64,000 nt of DNA. It comes from Halosolutus amylolyticus (GTDB lineage Archaea > Halobacteriota > Halobacteria > Halobacteriales > Natrialbaceae). Below are positions 45,320 to 54,235 of this stretch, piece after piece. The position numbers and the translations under genes are program-made. Where the stretch lies: contig NZ_JALIQP010000001.1 of NCBI RefSeq assembly GCF_023566055.1, positions 704,059-768,058 of the forward strand. Direction: 5' to 3'. The stretch's first letter is position 1. Every line of letters begins with the position of its first letter. The notes under the pieces were generated by a model. It ran no database searches. It was not told the origin of the DNA and saw nothing but the letters and a program-made list of their open reading frames with translations.

Positions 45320-46456
45320 CTACTTCCCCTCCGGCTGGTCGTCCGGTGCTGGTCCGTCGTCGCCCTCGGTGTCCTCGCGCGCGGCGTCGATCAGGTCCGC
45401 GGCCCCGCGATCGGCGAGGTCGGCCGCGAACTCGCGGGCGGCTTCGGCGTGGGTCTCGACCGGGAGGTCGCGGCTCGCAGTCACCGACTCCTCGCCGTCC
45501 CGGTCGGAGACGTGGACCGACGCGTGCACGTACTCCCCCTGAACGACGGCGTAGATGCCGATCGGGGCGATGCAGCCGCCGCCGAGTTCCGCGAGGAGGG
45601 TACGCTCGACCGTCGTCTCGACTCGGGTTCGCGGGTGATCGATGGTCGACTGGATCTCGCGGGCGGTCTCGCCGTCCGTCGCGACCACCGCGAGCGCGCC
45701 CTGGCCCGGCGCGGGGACGAACGTATCCGTCGGGAGCGGCTGGTAGTCGACGGCGTGTGCGAAGCCGCTTCGCTCGAGGCCCGCCTCCGCAAGGACGATC
45801 GCGTCGTACGCGGTCTCGACCTCGCGACCCAGGGCCTGCTTTTCGAGTTCCGAGAGGTCGTCGAACCACTCGTCGACGGTGCGGTCGTACTCCGGTTCGA
45901 AGTCCTCGTTCCCGGTATTTCCTTTGCGTTCTTTGTCGGCCTCCGATCGCTCCTGGTGTTCGTCCTGGAGTGCGGGCGCGAGCAACTTCTCGAGGCGCGT
46001 GTCCACGTTCCCGCGAAGCGGTTCGACCTCGAGGTCCGGCCGCTCGGAGAGCAACTGCGCGCGCCGGCGCAGGCTCGACGTGCCTACGGTCGCGCCGTTC
46101 GGGAGGTCCTCGAGCGCCGCTCCGTCCGGCGTTACGAGGGCGTCTCCCGGCCGTCCCCGTTCGGGAATCGCGGCCGTGACGAGGTCGTCGGGCTGTTCGG
46201 TCGGCATGTCCTTCATCGAGTGGATCGCGCCGTCGAGGTCGCCCTCGAGGACGCGCTCGTCGAGTTCGCGGACGAACGCACCCGTCTTCCCGAGTCGGTG
46301 GATCAATTCGTCCCTGATCTGGTCGCCCGTCGTCTCGACGGTCACGAGTTCGACCTCGTACCGCCGGTCTTCCAGGGCCTCCTGTACGATCGCGGCCTGC
46401 CGCCGGGCGAGTGCAGACCCCCGCGTCGCCAGTCGCAACGTCCCGCGCGTTCTCAT
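45320..46456 (-). CDS. hemC: Hydroxymethylbilane synthase (porphobilinogen deaminase)
   Basis: 378 residues. LRLATRGSALARRQA at the N-terminus, HSMKDMPTEQPDDL, RGNVDTRLEKL, and cofactor-attachment Cys in ELGGGCIAPIGIYA. It polymerises four porphobilinogens. The bacterial enzyme is about 310 residues; the excess is mostly a charged insertion between RLEKLLAPAL and AYDAIVLAEAGL (about 165-220) that includes NTGNEDFEPEYDRTVDEW, from a locally less GC-rich DNA stretch near 45900-45960. First gene of the operon, divergent from the globin. Confidence 0.95.
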   Translation of the reverse strand: MRTRGTLRLATRGSALARRQAAIVQEALEDRRYEVELVTVETTGDQIRDELIHRLGKTGAFVRELDERVLEGDLDGAIHSMKDMPTEQPDDLVTAAIPERGRPGDALVTPDGAALEDLPNGATVGTSSLRRRAQLLSERPDLEVEPLRGNVDTRLEKLLAPALQDEHQERSEADKERKGNTGNEDFEPEYDRTVDEWFDDLSELEKQALGREVETAYDAIVLAEAGLERSGFAHAVDYQPLPTDTFVPAPGQGALAVVATDGETAREIQSTIDHPRTRVETTVERTLLAELGGGCIAPIGIYAVVQGEYVHASVHVSDRDGEESVTASRDLPVETHAEAAREFAADLADRGAADLIDAAREDTEGDDGPAPDDQPEGK

Positions 46457-46637
46457 AGACGAATCATGGTCGCCTCGAGTATGAAAAGCGCACGCTTGTC
46501 GCGTCCGACGCGTGCGATTCGGTGCCGGCCGCCGCGATCGGTCCTTCCACGCGCGAGTCGACGACGATCGATCGCGCCCGGATTGAGTGAATGAGAATCA
46601 CACACAAATTTTACGTCCAACATATTCGGGAGGGAGC

Positions 46638-46645
46638 TTATACTA
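46638..46645 (+). promoter_or_regulatory. TATA box of globin gene
   Basis: TTATACTA about 25-32 bp before ATG 46670, inside the symmetric CTTATACTATAAG; the AT-rich spacer 46596-46645 separates globin and hemC. Confidence 0.6.
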
Positions 46646-46669
46646 TAAGACCTTGTTCGATCCGAGCGC

Positions 46670-47032
46670 ATGGACGACTCCCTCTACGAACGACTCGGTG
46701 GCGAGGACGGCATCGCCGCCGTCGTCGACGATTTCTACGATCGCGTCGTCGCGGACGAACAGGTCGCACACTACTTCGAGGACGTCGATATGCAGAAACA
46801 GCGCGCACACCAGGCCCAGTTCATCAGTTCCGTCGCCGGCGGCCCGGTCGAGTACACGGGCGCGGAGATGGAAGCGGCCCACGCGGATCTCGATATCGGC
46901 CCGGCGGACTTCGAGGCGATCGCGACCCACCTCGACGACGCGCTCGCGGCGTTCGACGTCGCGGAGGACGATCGGCAGACGGTGCTCGCGGAGATCGCCC
47001 GCTACCGCGGCGCGATCGTCACCGCGGACTGA
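46670..47032 (+). CDS. Truncated hemoglobin (group I type)
   Basis: 120 residues. SLYERLGGEDGIAAVVDDFYDRV at the N-terminus, distal/CD region VAHYFEDVDMQKQRAHQAQFISSVAGGP, then AHADLDIGPADFEAIATHL, which holds the proximal His of helix F (His near 91-92). It probably binds O2 or NO and may act as an NO dioxygenase. Located between the heme genes and the NO reductase on the same strand as the latter, about 195 bp upstream of it, which supports a nitrosative-stress role. Own leaderless promoter. Confidence 0.92.
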   Translation: MDDSLYERLGGEDGIAAVVDDFYDRVVADEQVAHYFEDVDMQKQRAHQAQFISSVAGGPVEYTGAEMEAAHADLDIGPADFEAIATHLDDALAAFDVAEDDRQTVLAEIARYRGAIVTAD

Positions 47033-47227
47033 TTCTCGCACGGGCCCGTCCACGGACGTTCTCGGCGCTTTTCGGCCCGCCGCGACGGGCCGTCGTCTGG
47101 ACCGCTGGTTCAGGTGACTCCGATCGGATCGCCCCTAATCCCTGTCGCGAACGCGTTCGGGGCCTCTTCCAGTCGGTAGGAAAAGCCGGGCCGTTTGACG
47201 GGTCTTGCACGTCGATACCCGACTGGA

Positions 47228-49552
47228 ATGAAGGTAAACAGAAAACAACTCGCCACGTTCCTCGCGGCGATCTTCTTCGTGAACCTCATCGTCATGGCCG
47301 GTGGGGCGTGGCTCTCCTACGAGAACGAACCGGAGATCCCCGAGACGATCGTCGGCCCGGACGGCGAGACCGTCGCGACGAGCGACGACGTCCAGACGGG
47401 GAAGATGGTTTTCCAGGAGAACGGACTGATGAACCAGGGGTCGGCCCTGGGTCGTGGAAGTTACTACGACGTCGACTACACTGCCGACGCTCTCGAGTCC
47501 AAGACCGACCACATGCGCGACTACTACGCGCAGGAGGAGTACGAGACGGCCTACGAGGATCTCGACGCGTCGGAGCAAGCGGCGATCGACGAGACGGTCC
47601 GGCAGGAACTCCAGTCGAGCAGCTACGACCCCGACGAGGTCGAGTACTCCGCCGCGGAAGCGTACGCCCACGAGCAGGTGCGTCAGGACTACGTCGAAAC
47701 GTACTACGAGGGCGACCGCGAGCGCGGCATTCAGGAGGGGCTGATCCCGACCGCGGAGGAAGCAGAGCAGTTCGCGGACTTCGCGCTGTGGACCGCCTGG
47801 ATCTCCCACACCGATCGGCCGGATTCGGACGTCTCGTTCACCAACGACTTCCCGTACTCGCCCGCCGCGGGCAACGACGCCGGCGGGGCCGTAATGACCT
47901 GGAGCGTCATCGCGATGGTGTTGCTGGTCGCCGGTGCCGGGATCGCGATCTGGCTCTACCAGGCCGTCGAACTCCCCGAACCCGAGGCGAACGGCGTGTC
48001 GATTCCCCACCCGAAGGAGATCGACCTGACGCCGAGTCAGATCCTGAGCACCAGGTTCGTCCTCATCGGGGCCGTACTGTTCGTCCTCCAGACGTTCCTG
48101 GGTGGCCTGCTCGCCCACTACTACGTCGAGCGCGACGACTTCTTCGGCCTCCACGAACTCGTCGGGTTCGACATCCTCGAGTACCTCCCCTGGACGATCG
48201 TCCGAACGTGGCACGTCGACCTGGGGATCCTCTGGATCGCGGTGATGTGGCTCGGTGCCGGCCTCTTCCTCGCACCGCTGCTGACGGGTCGCGAACCGCG
48301 CAGACAGGCCCTGTACATCAAGGGCCTGATCGCCGCGTTACTCGTCGTTGCCGTCGGCGGCCTCGCGGGCATCTGGCTCGGCGTCAACAACTTCTTCGGC
48401 GGCGAGTGGTGGTGGCTCCTGGGTAACGAGGGGCTAGAGTACGTCGAGATCGGCCGCATCTGGCAGGCCGGCCTGCTGGTCGGCTTCCTCGGCTGGACCG
48501 CGCTCGTGGCTCGCGGGTTCAAGCCCCTGCTCGATCGCGAGCCCCGATACGGGCTGGCCCACATGATCGTCTACGCGGGCGGCTCGATCGGCCTGCTGTT
48601 CATGGCTGGCTTCCTCTACACGCCAGACACGAACTTCGTCATGACCGAGTTCTGGCGCTGGTGGGTCGTCCACATGTGGGTCGAGGGCGTCTTCGAGTTC
48701 TTCATCCTCGTCGTCATCGCGCTCACGCTGGTCTCGATGAACCTCCTCTCGAAGAAGTCGGCCGAGAAGGCGGTCATCTTCCAGGCCGCGCTCGTGATGG
48801 GAAGCGGCATCATCGGCGTCTCCCACCACTACTGGTGGGCCGGCCTCCCCGAGGTCTGGCTCCCGATCGGCAGCGTCTTCTCCACCCTCGAGTTCATCCC
48901 GCTGCTGTTCATCCTCTACGAGGCGCTGGGCCAGTACCGCGCGATGGACGCCGCTGGAACGGACTTTCCCTACCGGATGGCGTTCTACTTCATCGTCGCC
49001 TCCTCGGTCTGGAACTTCTTCGGGGCCGGCGTCATCGGCTTCTTCATCAATCTCCCGGTGATCAGCTACTTCGAGAGCGGGACCTACCTGACCGTCGCCC
49101 ACGCCCACGGCGCGATGTTCGGGGCCTTCGGCTTCCTCGCGATGGGGATGGCCGTCTACATCCTCCGGGTGACCACCCGCGCCGAGCACTGGTCCGATCG
49201 ACGCCTGCGCCTGTCGTTCTGGCTGTGTAACGCCGGTCTCGCGCTCATGCTGTTCCTCTCTTTGCTCCCGGTCGGCTTCCTCCAGCTGGAGGTCGCGTTC
49301 ACCGAGGGCTACGCCGCCTCGCGGAGCCTGGAGTTCTACAACACCGGGATCGTCCAGACGCTGTTCTGGCTCCGCATGCCCGGTGACACGCTGTTGATCC
49401 TTGGTGCGATCGTCTTCGCCTGGGACGTCGCCGCGAAACTGCTCTTCCAGCGCAAGGCGACCGTCGGCGAGTCGTCGGATACCGGCTCACACGTCATCGC
49501 CGATCGGCTCGTCGCAGACGACCGGGTCGACCCGGTGAGCGACGACGACTGA
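47228..49552 (+). CDS. norB: Quinol-dependent nitric oxide reductase (qNOR)
   Basis: 774 residues, about 14 membrane helices. The first helix (8-30) plus an extracytoplasmic domain of about 190 residues is the quinol-oxidising extension that replaces NorC. Core motifs: HMWVEGVFEFF with His482 and the conserved Glu, His533-His534 in GVSHHYWW as further FeB ligands, and VAHAHGAMFG with His625 and His627 for hemes b3 and b. It reduces NO to N2O using quinol. ATG 47228 is used; a TTG 33 nt earlier is less likely. No nirK or nos genes are here, so detoxification rather than full denitrification is what the window shows. Confidence 0.95.
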   Translation: MKVNRKQLATFLAAIFFVNLIVMAGGAWLSYENEPEIPETIVGPDGETVATSDDVQTGKMVFQENGLMNQGSALGRGSYYDVDYTADALESKTDHMRDYYAQEEYETAYEDLDASEQAAIDETVRQELQSSSYDPDEVEYSAAEAYAHEQVRQDYVETYYEGDRERGIQEGLIPTAEEAEQFADFALWTAWISHTDRPDSDVSFTNDFPYSPAAGNDAGGAVMTWSVIAMVLLVAGAGIAIWLYQAVELPEPEANGVSIPHPKEIDLTPSQILSTRFVLIGAVLFVLQTFLGGLLAHYYVERDDFFGLHELVGFDILEYLPWTIVRTWHVDLGILWIAVMWLGAGLFLAPLLTGREPRRQALYIKGLIAALLVVAVGGLAGIWLGVNNFFGGEWWWLLGNEGLEYVEIGRIWQAGLLVGFLGWTALVARGFKPLLDREPRYGLAHMIVYAGGSIGLLFMAGFLYTPDTNFVMTEFWRWWVVHMWVEGVFEFFILVVIALTLVSMNLLSKKSAEKAVIFQAALVMGSGIIGVSHHYWWAGLPEVWLPIGSVFSTLEFIPLLFILYEALGQYRAMDAAGTDFPYRMAFYFIVASSVWNFFGAGVIGFFINLPVISYFESGTYLTVAHAHGAMFGAFGFLAMGMAVYILRVTTRAEHWSDRRLRLSFWLCNAGLALMLFLSLLPVGFLQLEVAFTEGYAASRSLEFYNTGIVQTLFWLRMPGDTLLILGAIVFAWDVAAKLLFQRKATVGESSDTGSHVIADRLVADDRVDPVSDDD

Positions 49553-49561
49553 TCCGCTCCC

Positions 49562-49566
49562 TTTTT
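49562..49566 (+). terminator. Oligo-T terminator after norB
   Basis: Five T, 10 nt after the norB stop codon. Confidence 0.4.
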
Positions 49567-49679
49567 CCGGCGTGTCGTCGGTGACCGGCGCGGTTGGGTG
49601 CGTTCGATCCGCGTTCTCCGGCTGCGGCGAGGTTCGACGGGCCAGAACTGTTAACAGAACCTGCCGTCCTTTCCAGCGT

Positions 49680-50858
49680 ATGGCTCCTTTCGGGCCCCGC
49701 GGTCTCGTCTCCGGAGCACGGATTCCGGAGTCCGTGAGCGCGTTCGGGGCGGCACTCGTGGCCGTGCTGCTCGGCGAGTTCTGGCTGTTCCCGGTATCCG
49801 ATCCCGGAAGCGGGGCTGACGGGTTGTTTCTGGTGGGTGTGGTGACGTCCGTCCCCTTTCTCGTCGGCATTACGGCCGGCGGCTACTGGCTCCGCACCGC
49901 CGACCTTTCGCCGGCCCGATATCCGCGCATCGCGGGCTGGTGTCTCGCCGGCCTGATCGCCTTCCTCGTCGTCAATCTCGGGCTCATCGCCGCGATGCCG
50001 ACCGAGACGTGGCTCGCCGTCTCGTGGGTGCGGTGGGCCGTCGCGATCGGAACCGGGACGGGGTTACTCGTCGGCTGTATCGAAGCGCGCGCCATCGAGC
50101 GCGCGCTGGCAGCCGAACGGGCGGCGCTCCGGACGGAACATCTCGAACGGCAACGGGACTATCTCGACTACCTCAACGGCCTCCTCCGACACGAGGTGTT
50201 GAACACGGCGGCGATCATCAACGGGTACGCGACGCTGCTCCTCGACGAGGAGCCGTCGCTGACCGATCACGGCCGGCAGTGGGCGTCCGTCATCGCCGAC
50301 GAATCCGACGAACTGACGACCGTGATTGACGACGTCCGCGTGCTCTTGCAGACGACCGAGGGGGAGTACCAGCTCGAACCCGTAGACATCTCGCAGGTGC
50401 TGGCCGACGAAGTGCGAAAACTGGACCACAAGTGGGGTCCCGTCGACGTGGAGCAGTCGATCCCCGAGGCCGTCTTCGTCCGGGCCGACGGGCTGGTCGC
50501 CCGCGTCTTCGGCAACCTCCTCTCGAACGCGGTCGAACACAACGACGCCGAGACGCCCCGGGTCGCCATCGAAGTCCATCCCGGCCCCGAAACCGTCCGG
50601 ATCGACGTCGCGGACAACGGCCCCGGTATTCCCGAGGATGCGCTCGATTCGCTGTTCGAGCGCGGCGAGCGCCGGGGCAGCACGCACGGGCTGGGGCTCT
50701 ACCTGGTCGACCAGTTGGTGACCCGATACGGCGGGACGATCGAGGTGGCCGACACGGGACCTGACGGGACCCGGTTCGCCGTCGAACTCCCGGCGGCCGA
50801 GGAACCGGCCGATCGATCCCCCGACGATCCGGAACCGGCCGATCGATCGGACGCGTGA
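49680..50858 (+). CDS. Membrane sensor histidine kinase
   Basis: 392 residues. Four N-terminal hydrophobic helices (about 18-140), a short coiled coil (AIERALAAERAALRTEHLERQ), phospho-acceptor His171 in LLRHEVLNTAAIINGY, then an HATPase domain: N box NLLSNAVEHND, G1 DNGPGIPEDAL, G2 STHGLGLYLV. No extracytoplasmic loop is large enough to be an obvious sensor, so signals are probably sensed in the membrane. No response regulator is adjacent. It follows norB by 127 bp on the same strand; a functional link is only suggested by position. Confidence 0.9.
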   Translation: MAPFGPRGLVSGARIPESVSAFGAALVAVLLGEFWLFPVSDPGSGADGLFLVGVVTSVPFLVGITAGGYWLRTADLSPARYPRIAGWCLAGLIAFLVVNLGLIAAMPTETWLAVSWVRWAVAIGTGTGLLVGCIEARAIERALAAERAALRTEHLERQRDYLDYLNGLLRHEVLNTAAIINGYATLLLDEEPSLTDHGRQWASVIADESDELTTVIDDVRVLLQTTEGEYQLEPVDISQVLADEVRKLDHKWGPVDVEQSIPEAVFVRADGLVARVFGNLLSNAVEHNDAETPRVAIEVHPGPETVRIDVADNGPGIPEDALDSLFERGERRGSTHGLGLYLVDQLVTRYGGTIEVADTGPDGTRFAVELPAAEEPADRSPDDPEPADRSDA

Positions 50859-50895
50859 GACGCGCCCGACACGCCCCGATCGCTCGCCCTCGATC

Positions 50896-51570
50896 TCACG
50901 GCGTTCCAACCGCCTTGTGCCGCCTGGCGAGGTAGTAGCCCGCCACGATCGGCTGTAGCGGAGGGACGGAGAGACTGAGGAACGCGATCCCGAGGTAGAC
51001 GCCCGGATTCGGCCGCCAGTCGTCGCCGTAGGTACAGACGTGGGCGGCGTCCTGGTGGATCGCGATCGGGAACGCCCCGACGGCGACCGCCCCCGCCAGG
51101 CCGATCGCGGACGTGAGCAGGCCCGGGAGCGCGAGGACGAACGCGACGACGGCGACCAGGGCCCCGATCACCGTCGATCCGAGCGTGACCGCCACGACGA
51201 GCCACCAGGCCGTCCACCCCGGCTTCGTCCCGAACCGCCTGTGGCGACGGGCGAGGTAGAAGACGCCCGCGACCGGGGCCCAGACGATCGCGAACGCGGC
51301 ATTGAGCCACGGGTTCGGCTTCCAGTGGCTGCTGACGCCGCCCCGGCGACGAACCCGGCGGGCGTCGACGAAGAGCGCGACGGCGAGCGCGATCGTCAGC
51401 AAGGTGTATCCGAAGGTACCGACCAGCACCAGCCCCCGTTCGAGAAACGGGACGCCGGGGTCGGCCTCCCGGACGACGCCGATCAGGCCGACGCCGATCA
51501 CCGGCGGGAACAGAAAGCAGAGCCGCTCGATGGCCCGCCCCCAGTCGATCGTGTCGAGACTTCTCGCCAT
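50896..51570 (-). CDS. Haloarchaeal multi-pass membrane protein
   Basis: 224 residues with about six helices. A repeated cytoplasmic signature appears twice: HWKPNPWLNAAFAIVWAPVAG...YLARRHRRFGTKPGW and DWRPNPGVYLGIAFLSLSV...YYLARRHKAVGTP, showing an internal duplication of a W-x-PNP...YLARRH-x8-unit. Function unknown; similar proteins are common in haloarchaea. Convergent with the kinase gene. Confidence 0.75.
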   Translation of the reverse strand: MARSLDTIDWGRAIERLCFLFPPVIGVGLIGVVREADPGVPFLERGLVLVGTFGYTLLTIALAVALFVDARRVRRRGGVSSHWKPNPWLNAAFAIVWAPVAGVFYLARRHRRFGTKPGWTAWWLVVAVTLGSTVIGALVAVVAFVLALPGLLTSAIGLAGAVAVGAFPIAIHQDAAHVCTYGDDWRPNPGVYLGIAFLSLSVPPLQPIVAGYYLARRHKAVGTP

Positions 51571-51691
51571 TACAGTATCAGCTGACGTGACGTTTCGACC
51601 GACGTCGGTTACGTGTACCGGACCCCACCCGTTCGGGTCCGGGGGTTTCGATCGCGATCCGATCGGCGACGTGGTACGTATTCAACGGGAG

Positions 51692-53038
51692 CTACAGGGC
51701 CTCTTTGTACGCCTCGAGTGTCCGTTCGACGTCCTCCGCGGTGTGGCCGTAGCTGACGAACTGGCACTCGAACTGGTTCTGCGAGAGGAAGATCCCCTGG
51801 TCTCGCATCTGGCCCCAGAAGACCCGTCGCCAGCGCTCGGTCTCGGCGCTTTTCACGTCCGTTGCGTTTTTCGGGCAGTAATCGTAGCGCGGACAGGTCG
51901 GGTCCTGCCGACAGCCGGCGTCGCACTGTTCCTCGAGGGAGTCCGGACCCGGTCCGTCCCGGGTGAAGATCACCTTGAACATGCTGTCGGTGCCGGTCAC
52001 CGTGTAGCTCGGCGCCTGGTCGGCGACGATGTCGCGGAGGCCGGTGCGGAGTTCGTCGCCGAGGCCGTTGACGTGGTCGTAAACGTCGTTCTCGGCGGCG
52101 AACTGCAGCGTCTCGAGGCCGGCGGCCATCGTCACGGGGTGGCCGGAGAACGTGCCGGCCTGGAAGACGTCGCCCGAGGGGGCGAAGTGCTCGATAATCT
52201 CGGCGCGGCCGCCGATCGCACCGACGGGGAAGCCGCCGCCGACGATCTTGCCGAACGTCGTCAGGTCGGGGGTGACGCCGAACTCGCTCTGGGCGCAGCC
52301 GAGGCCGCCGACGCGGAAGCCGGTGATGACCTCGTCGAAGATCAGCAGGGAGCCGTGTTCGTCGGTGATCTCGCGCAGGAACTCGTGGTACCCCTCCTCG
52401 GGGTAAACGATGCCGTAGTTCCCCAGGATGGGTTCGGTCATCACCGCGGCGATGTCGTCGCCGTGCTCCTCGAACACCTCGCGGATCGCGTCCTCGTCGT
52501 TGAACGGCACCGGGAGCGTGTGCTCGGCGAAGGACTGGGGGATGCCGGCCGAGGACGGCGCGGGATCGTCCGCGTTGCCCTCGACGAGCGTCGACTCCTG
52601 GGCCCCGTGGTAGCCGCCCTGCATGACGACGACCTTGTTCCGGCCGGTGTACCCCCGCGCCAGCCGAACCGCGGAGGTGGTCGCCTCGGTGCCGGAGTTG
52701 ACGAACCGGATCTTCTCGACGCTCGGGACGTGGCGCACGACGAACTCCGCGAGGTCGACCTCGATCTCGGTCGGGGTGCCGTACATCGGCCCCTCGCTGG
52801 CTCTCTGCTGGATCGCCGCCTGGACCGACTCGGGCAGGTCGTGGCCCAGCAACAGGGGACCGAGTCCCATCACCCAGTCGACGTACCGGTTCCCGTCGGC
52901 GTCGACGACGTGCCCGCCGTCGCCCTTCTGGACGAAGAACGGGTACGGCTCGATCGCCGCCCGAACTGCCGAGTTGACGCCCCCGGGCATCACGGAGAGG
53001 GCCCGATCGTACAGGTCGCGCGAGTTGTCGTCGTTCAT
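51692..53038 (-). CDS. hemL: Glutamate-1-semialdehyde 2,1-aminomutase
   Basis: 448 residues, class III aminotransferase fold. [11 protein letters not shown] at the N-terminus, [32 protein letters not shown] and the PLP Lys in [15 protein letters not shown]; the late [13 protein letters not shown] follows. It converts glutamate-1-semialdehyde to 5-aminolevulinate, the first committed tetrapyrrole precursor. Near residue 375 is an insertion with four Cys ([21 protein letters not shown]), absent from bacterial enzymes as far as I know. Its gene stands alone between the kinase-membrane protein pair and a transporter. Confidence 0.96.
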   Translation of the reverse strand: MNDDNSRDLYDRALSVMPGGVNSAVRAAIEPYPFFVQKGDGGHVVDADGNRYVDWVMGLGPLLLGHDLPESVQAAIQQRASEGPMYGTPTEIEVDLAEFVVRHVPSVEKIRFVNSGTEATTSAVRLARGYTGRNKVVVMQGGYHGAQESTLVEGNADDPAPSSAGIPQSFAEHTLPVPFNDEDAIREVFEEHGDDIAAVMTEPILGNYGIVYPEEGYHEFLREITDEHGSLLIFDEVITGFRVGGLGCAQSEFGVTPDLTTFGKIVGGGFPVGAIGGRAEIIEHFAPSGDVFQAGTFSGHPVTMAAGLETLQFAAENDVYDHVNGLGDELRTGLRDIVADQAPSYTVTGTDSMFKVIFTRDGPGPDSLEEQCDAGCRQDPTCPRYDYCPKNATDVKSAETERWRRVFWGQMRDQGIFLSQNQFECQFVSYGHTAEDVERTLEAYKEAL

Positions 53039-53265
53039 GCGCGGGCCTTTGCGTCGGGACGGGAAAGTAGTACCGAGGTTCGATCGCCTCACAGAGACCG
53101 GTTCTGGTTCTACGTCTACTGTCGGATACCTGTGAATACCACGAACTGTCCTGACGCTGTCGTCGCGTTCTCACGCGTATCGGAGTGTCCGTCGTCCGAT
53201 CAGTTTCCGGAACGCGATCACTACCGTTAAACGACTGAATCGCCGACTCGCAGAATACCTTCCGT

Positions 53266-54186
53266 ATGCGCTATCGACTCCCTGCGCTGTTCCTGCTCGT
53301 CGCTGCGATCTGGGGCACGACGTTTCCGGCCGTCCGCGTCGCCGTCGCCGTCGTTCCTCCGGTCCTGTTCGCTGCCCTCCGATTCGACGCCGTGGCGATC
53401 CTCGTCCTGGGGTACGCCGCCGTCCGCGGTCAGCGGGTTCGCCCCCGGCGCGGGGAGTGGGCCGGTATCCTCGCCGGCGGCGTCTTCCTGATCGCGATGC
53501 ATCACGCCCTGCTGTTCGCCGGCCAGCAGTACGTCACGAGCGCCGTCGCCGCGGTCGTCGTCGCGACGGTGCCGATCCTCACCGCGGGTCTCTCGCGTGC
53601 GTTGCTCCCGAACACCGGCCTCGGCGTCGTCGGCGCGATCGGTCTCGGACTCGGTTTTCTCGGGACGGCGATCGTGGCCGATCCGGACCCGGCGGCGCTG
53701 TACACGGCCGAAACGTTCGGCGTGCTCCTCGTCTTCGCCGCGGCGATCGCGTTCGCACTGGGTACGGTCCTCACCCAGCGGACCCGGACCGGCCTCCCGG
53801 TCGCGTCACTCCAGGGGTGGATGATGCTCGTCGGCGCGCCGGTGCTCCACGGCGTGAGCGTCTCGCTCGGAGAACCGCAGTCGGTCGAGTGGACGCCGGC
53901 CGCGGCCGTCGCCTTCGTGTACCTCGTTCCCGTCGCCGGCGGGCTGGGCTACCTGCTGTACTTCGACCTGCTCGATCGGCTCGGTTCGGTCGAGATCAAC
54001 CTCGTCACGTACCTGTTGCCGGTCTTCGCGGCGATCGTCGGCTGGCTCGCCCTCCGGGAAGCGCTCGCGGCGTCGACGATCGTCGGGTTCGCCGTCGTCG
54101 CAGTCGGCTTCGCCCTGGTCAAGCGGCGGGCGCTCGCGCGACTCGTCGCGAGAGGGCCACAGACGAGCCGGAAACTGGATCGGTAA
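53266..54186 (+). CDS. EamA/DMT-family transporter
   Basis: 306 residues, ten helices formed by two EamA repeats. Repeat 1 begins LVAAIWGTTFPAVRVAV; repeat 2 begins near FGVLLVFAAAIAFALGTVLTQRTRT. The C-terminus is basic (VKRRALARLVARG). Such proteins export amino acids, nucleosides or other metabolites; the substrate is unknown. It ends convergent to the amt gene, with an oligo-A/T tract between. Confidence 0.85.
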   Translation: MRYRLPALFLLVAAIWGTTFPAVRVAVAVVPPVLFAALRFDAVAILVLGYAAVRGQRVRPRRGEWAGILAGGVFLIAMHHALLFAGQQYVTSAVAAVVVATVPILTAGLSRALLPNTGLGVVGAIGLGLGFLGTAIVADPDPAALYTAETFGVLLVFAAAIAFALGTVLTQRTRTGLPVASLQGWMMLVGAPVLHGVSVSLGEPQSVEWTPAAAVAFVYLVPVAGGLGYLLYFDLLDRLGSVEINLVTYLLPVFAAIVGWLALREALAASTIVGFAVVAVGFALVKRRALARLVARGPQTSRKLDR

Positions 54187-54192
54187 CGCGCG

Positions 54193-54198
54193 AAAAAA
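54193..54198 (-). terminator. T6 terminator after amt
   Basis: Six T on the minus strand, about 38 nt after the amt-PII stop; on the plus strand it is an A-run after the EamA gene. Confidence 0.4.
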
Positions 54199-54235
54199 CG
54201 GTCGTCGGTCGGCTATGGGATGTCGTCGTGGTCGA

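Noticed and set aside
44483-46594. 703-codon plus-strand ORF
   Set aside because: Antisense across cobA and hemC, which have full catalytic motifs on the minus strand. High GC creates such long shadow frames.
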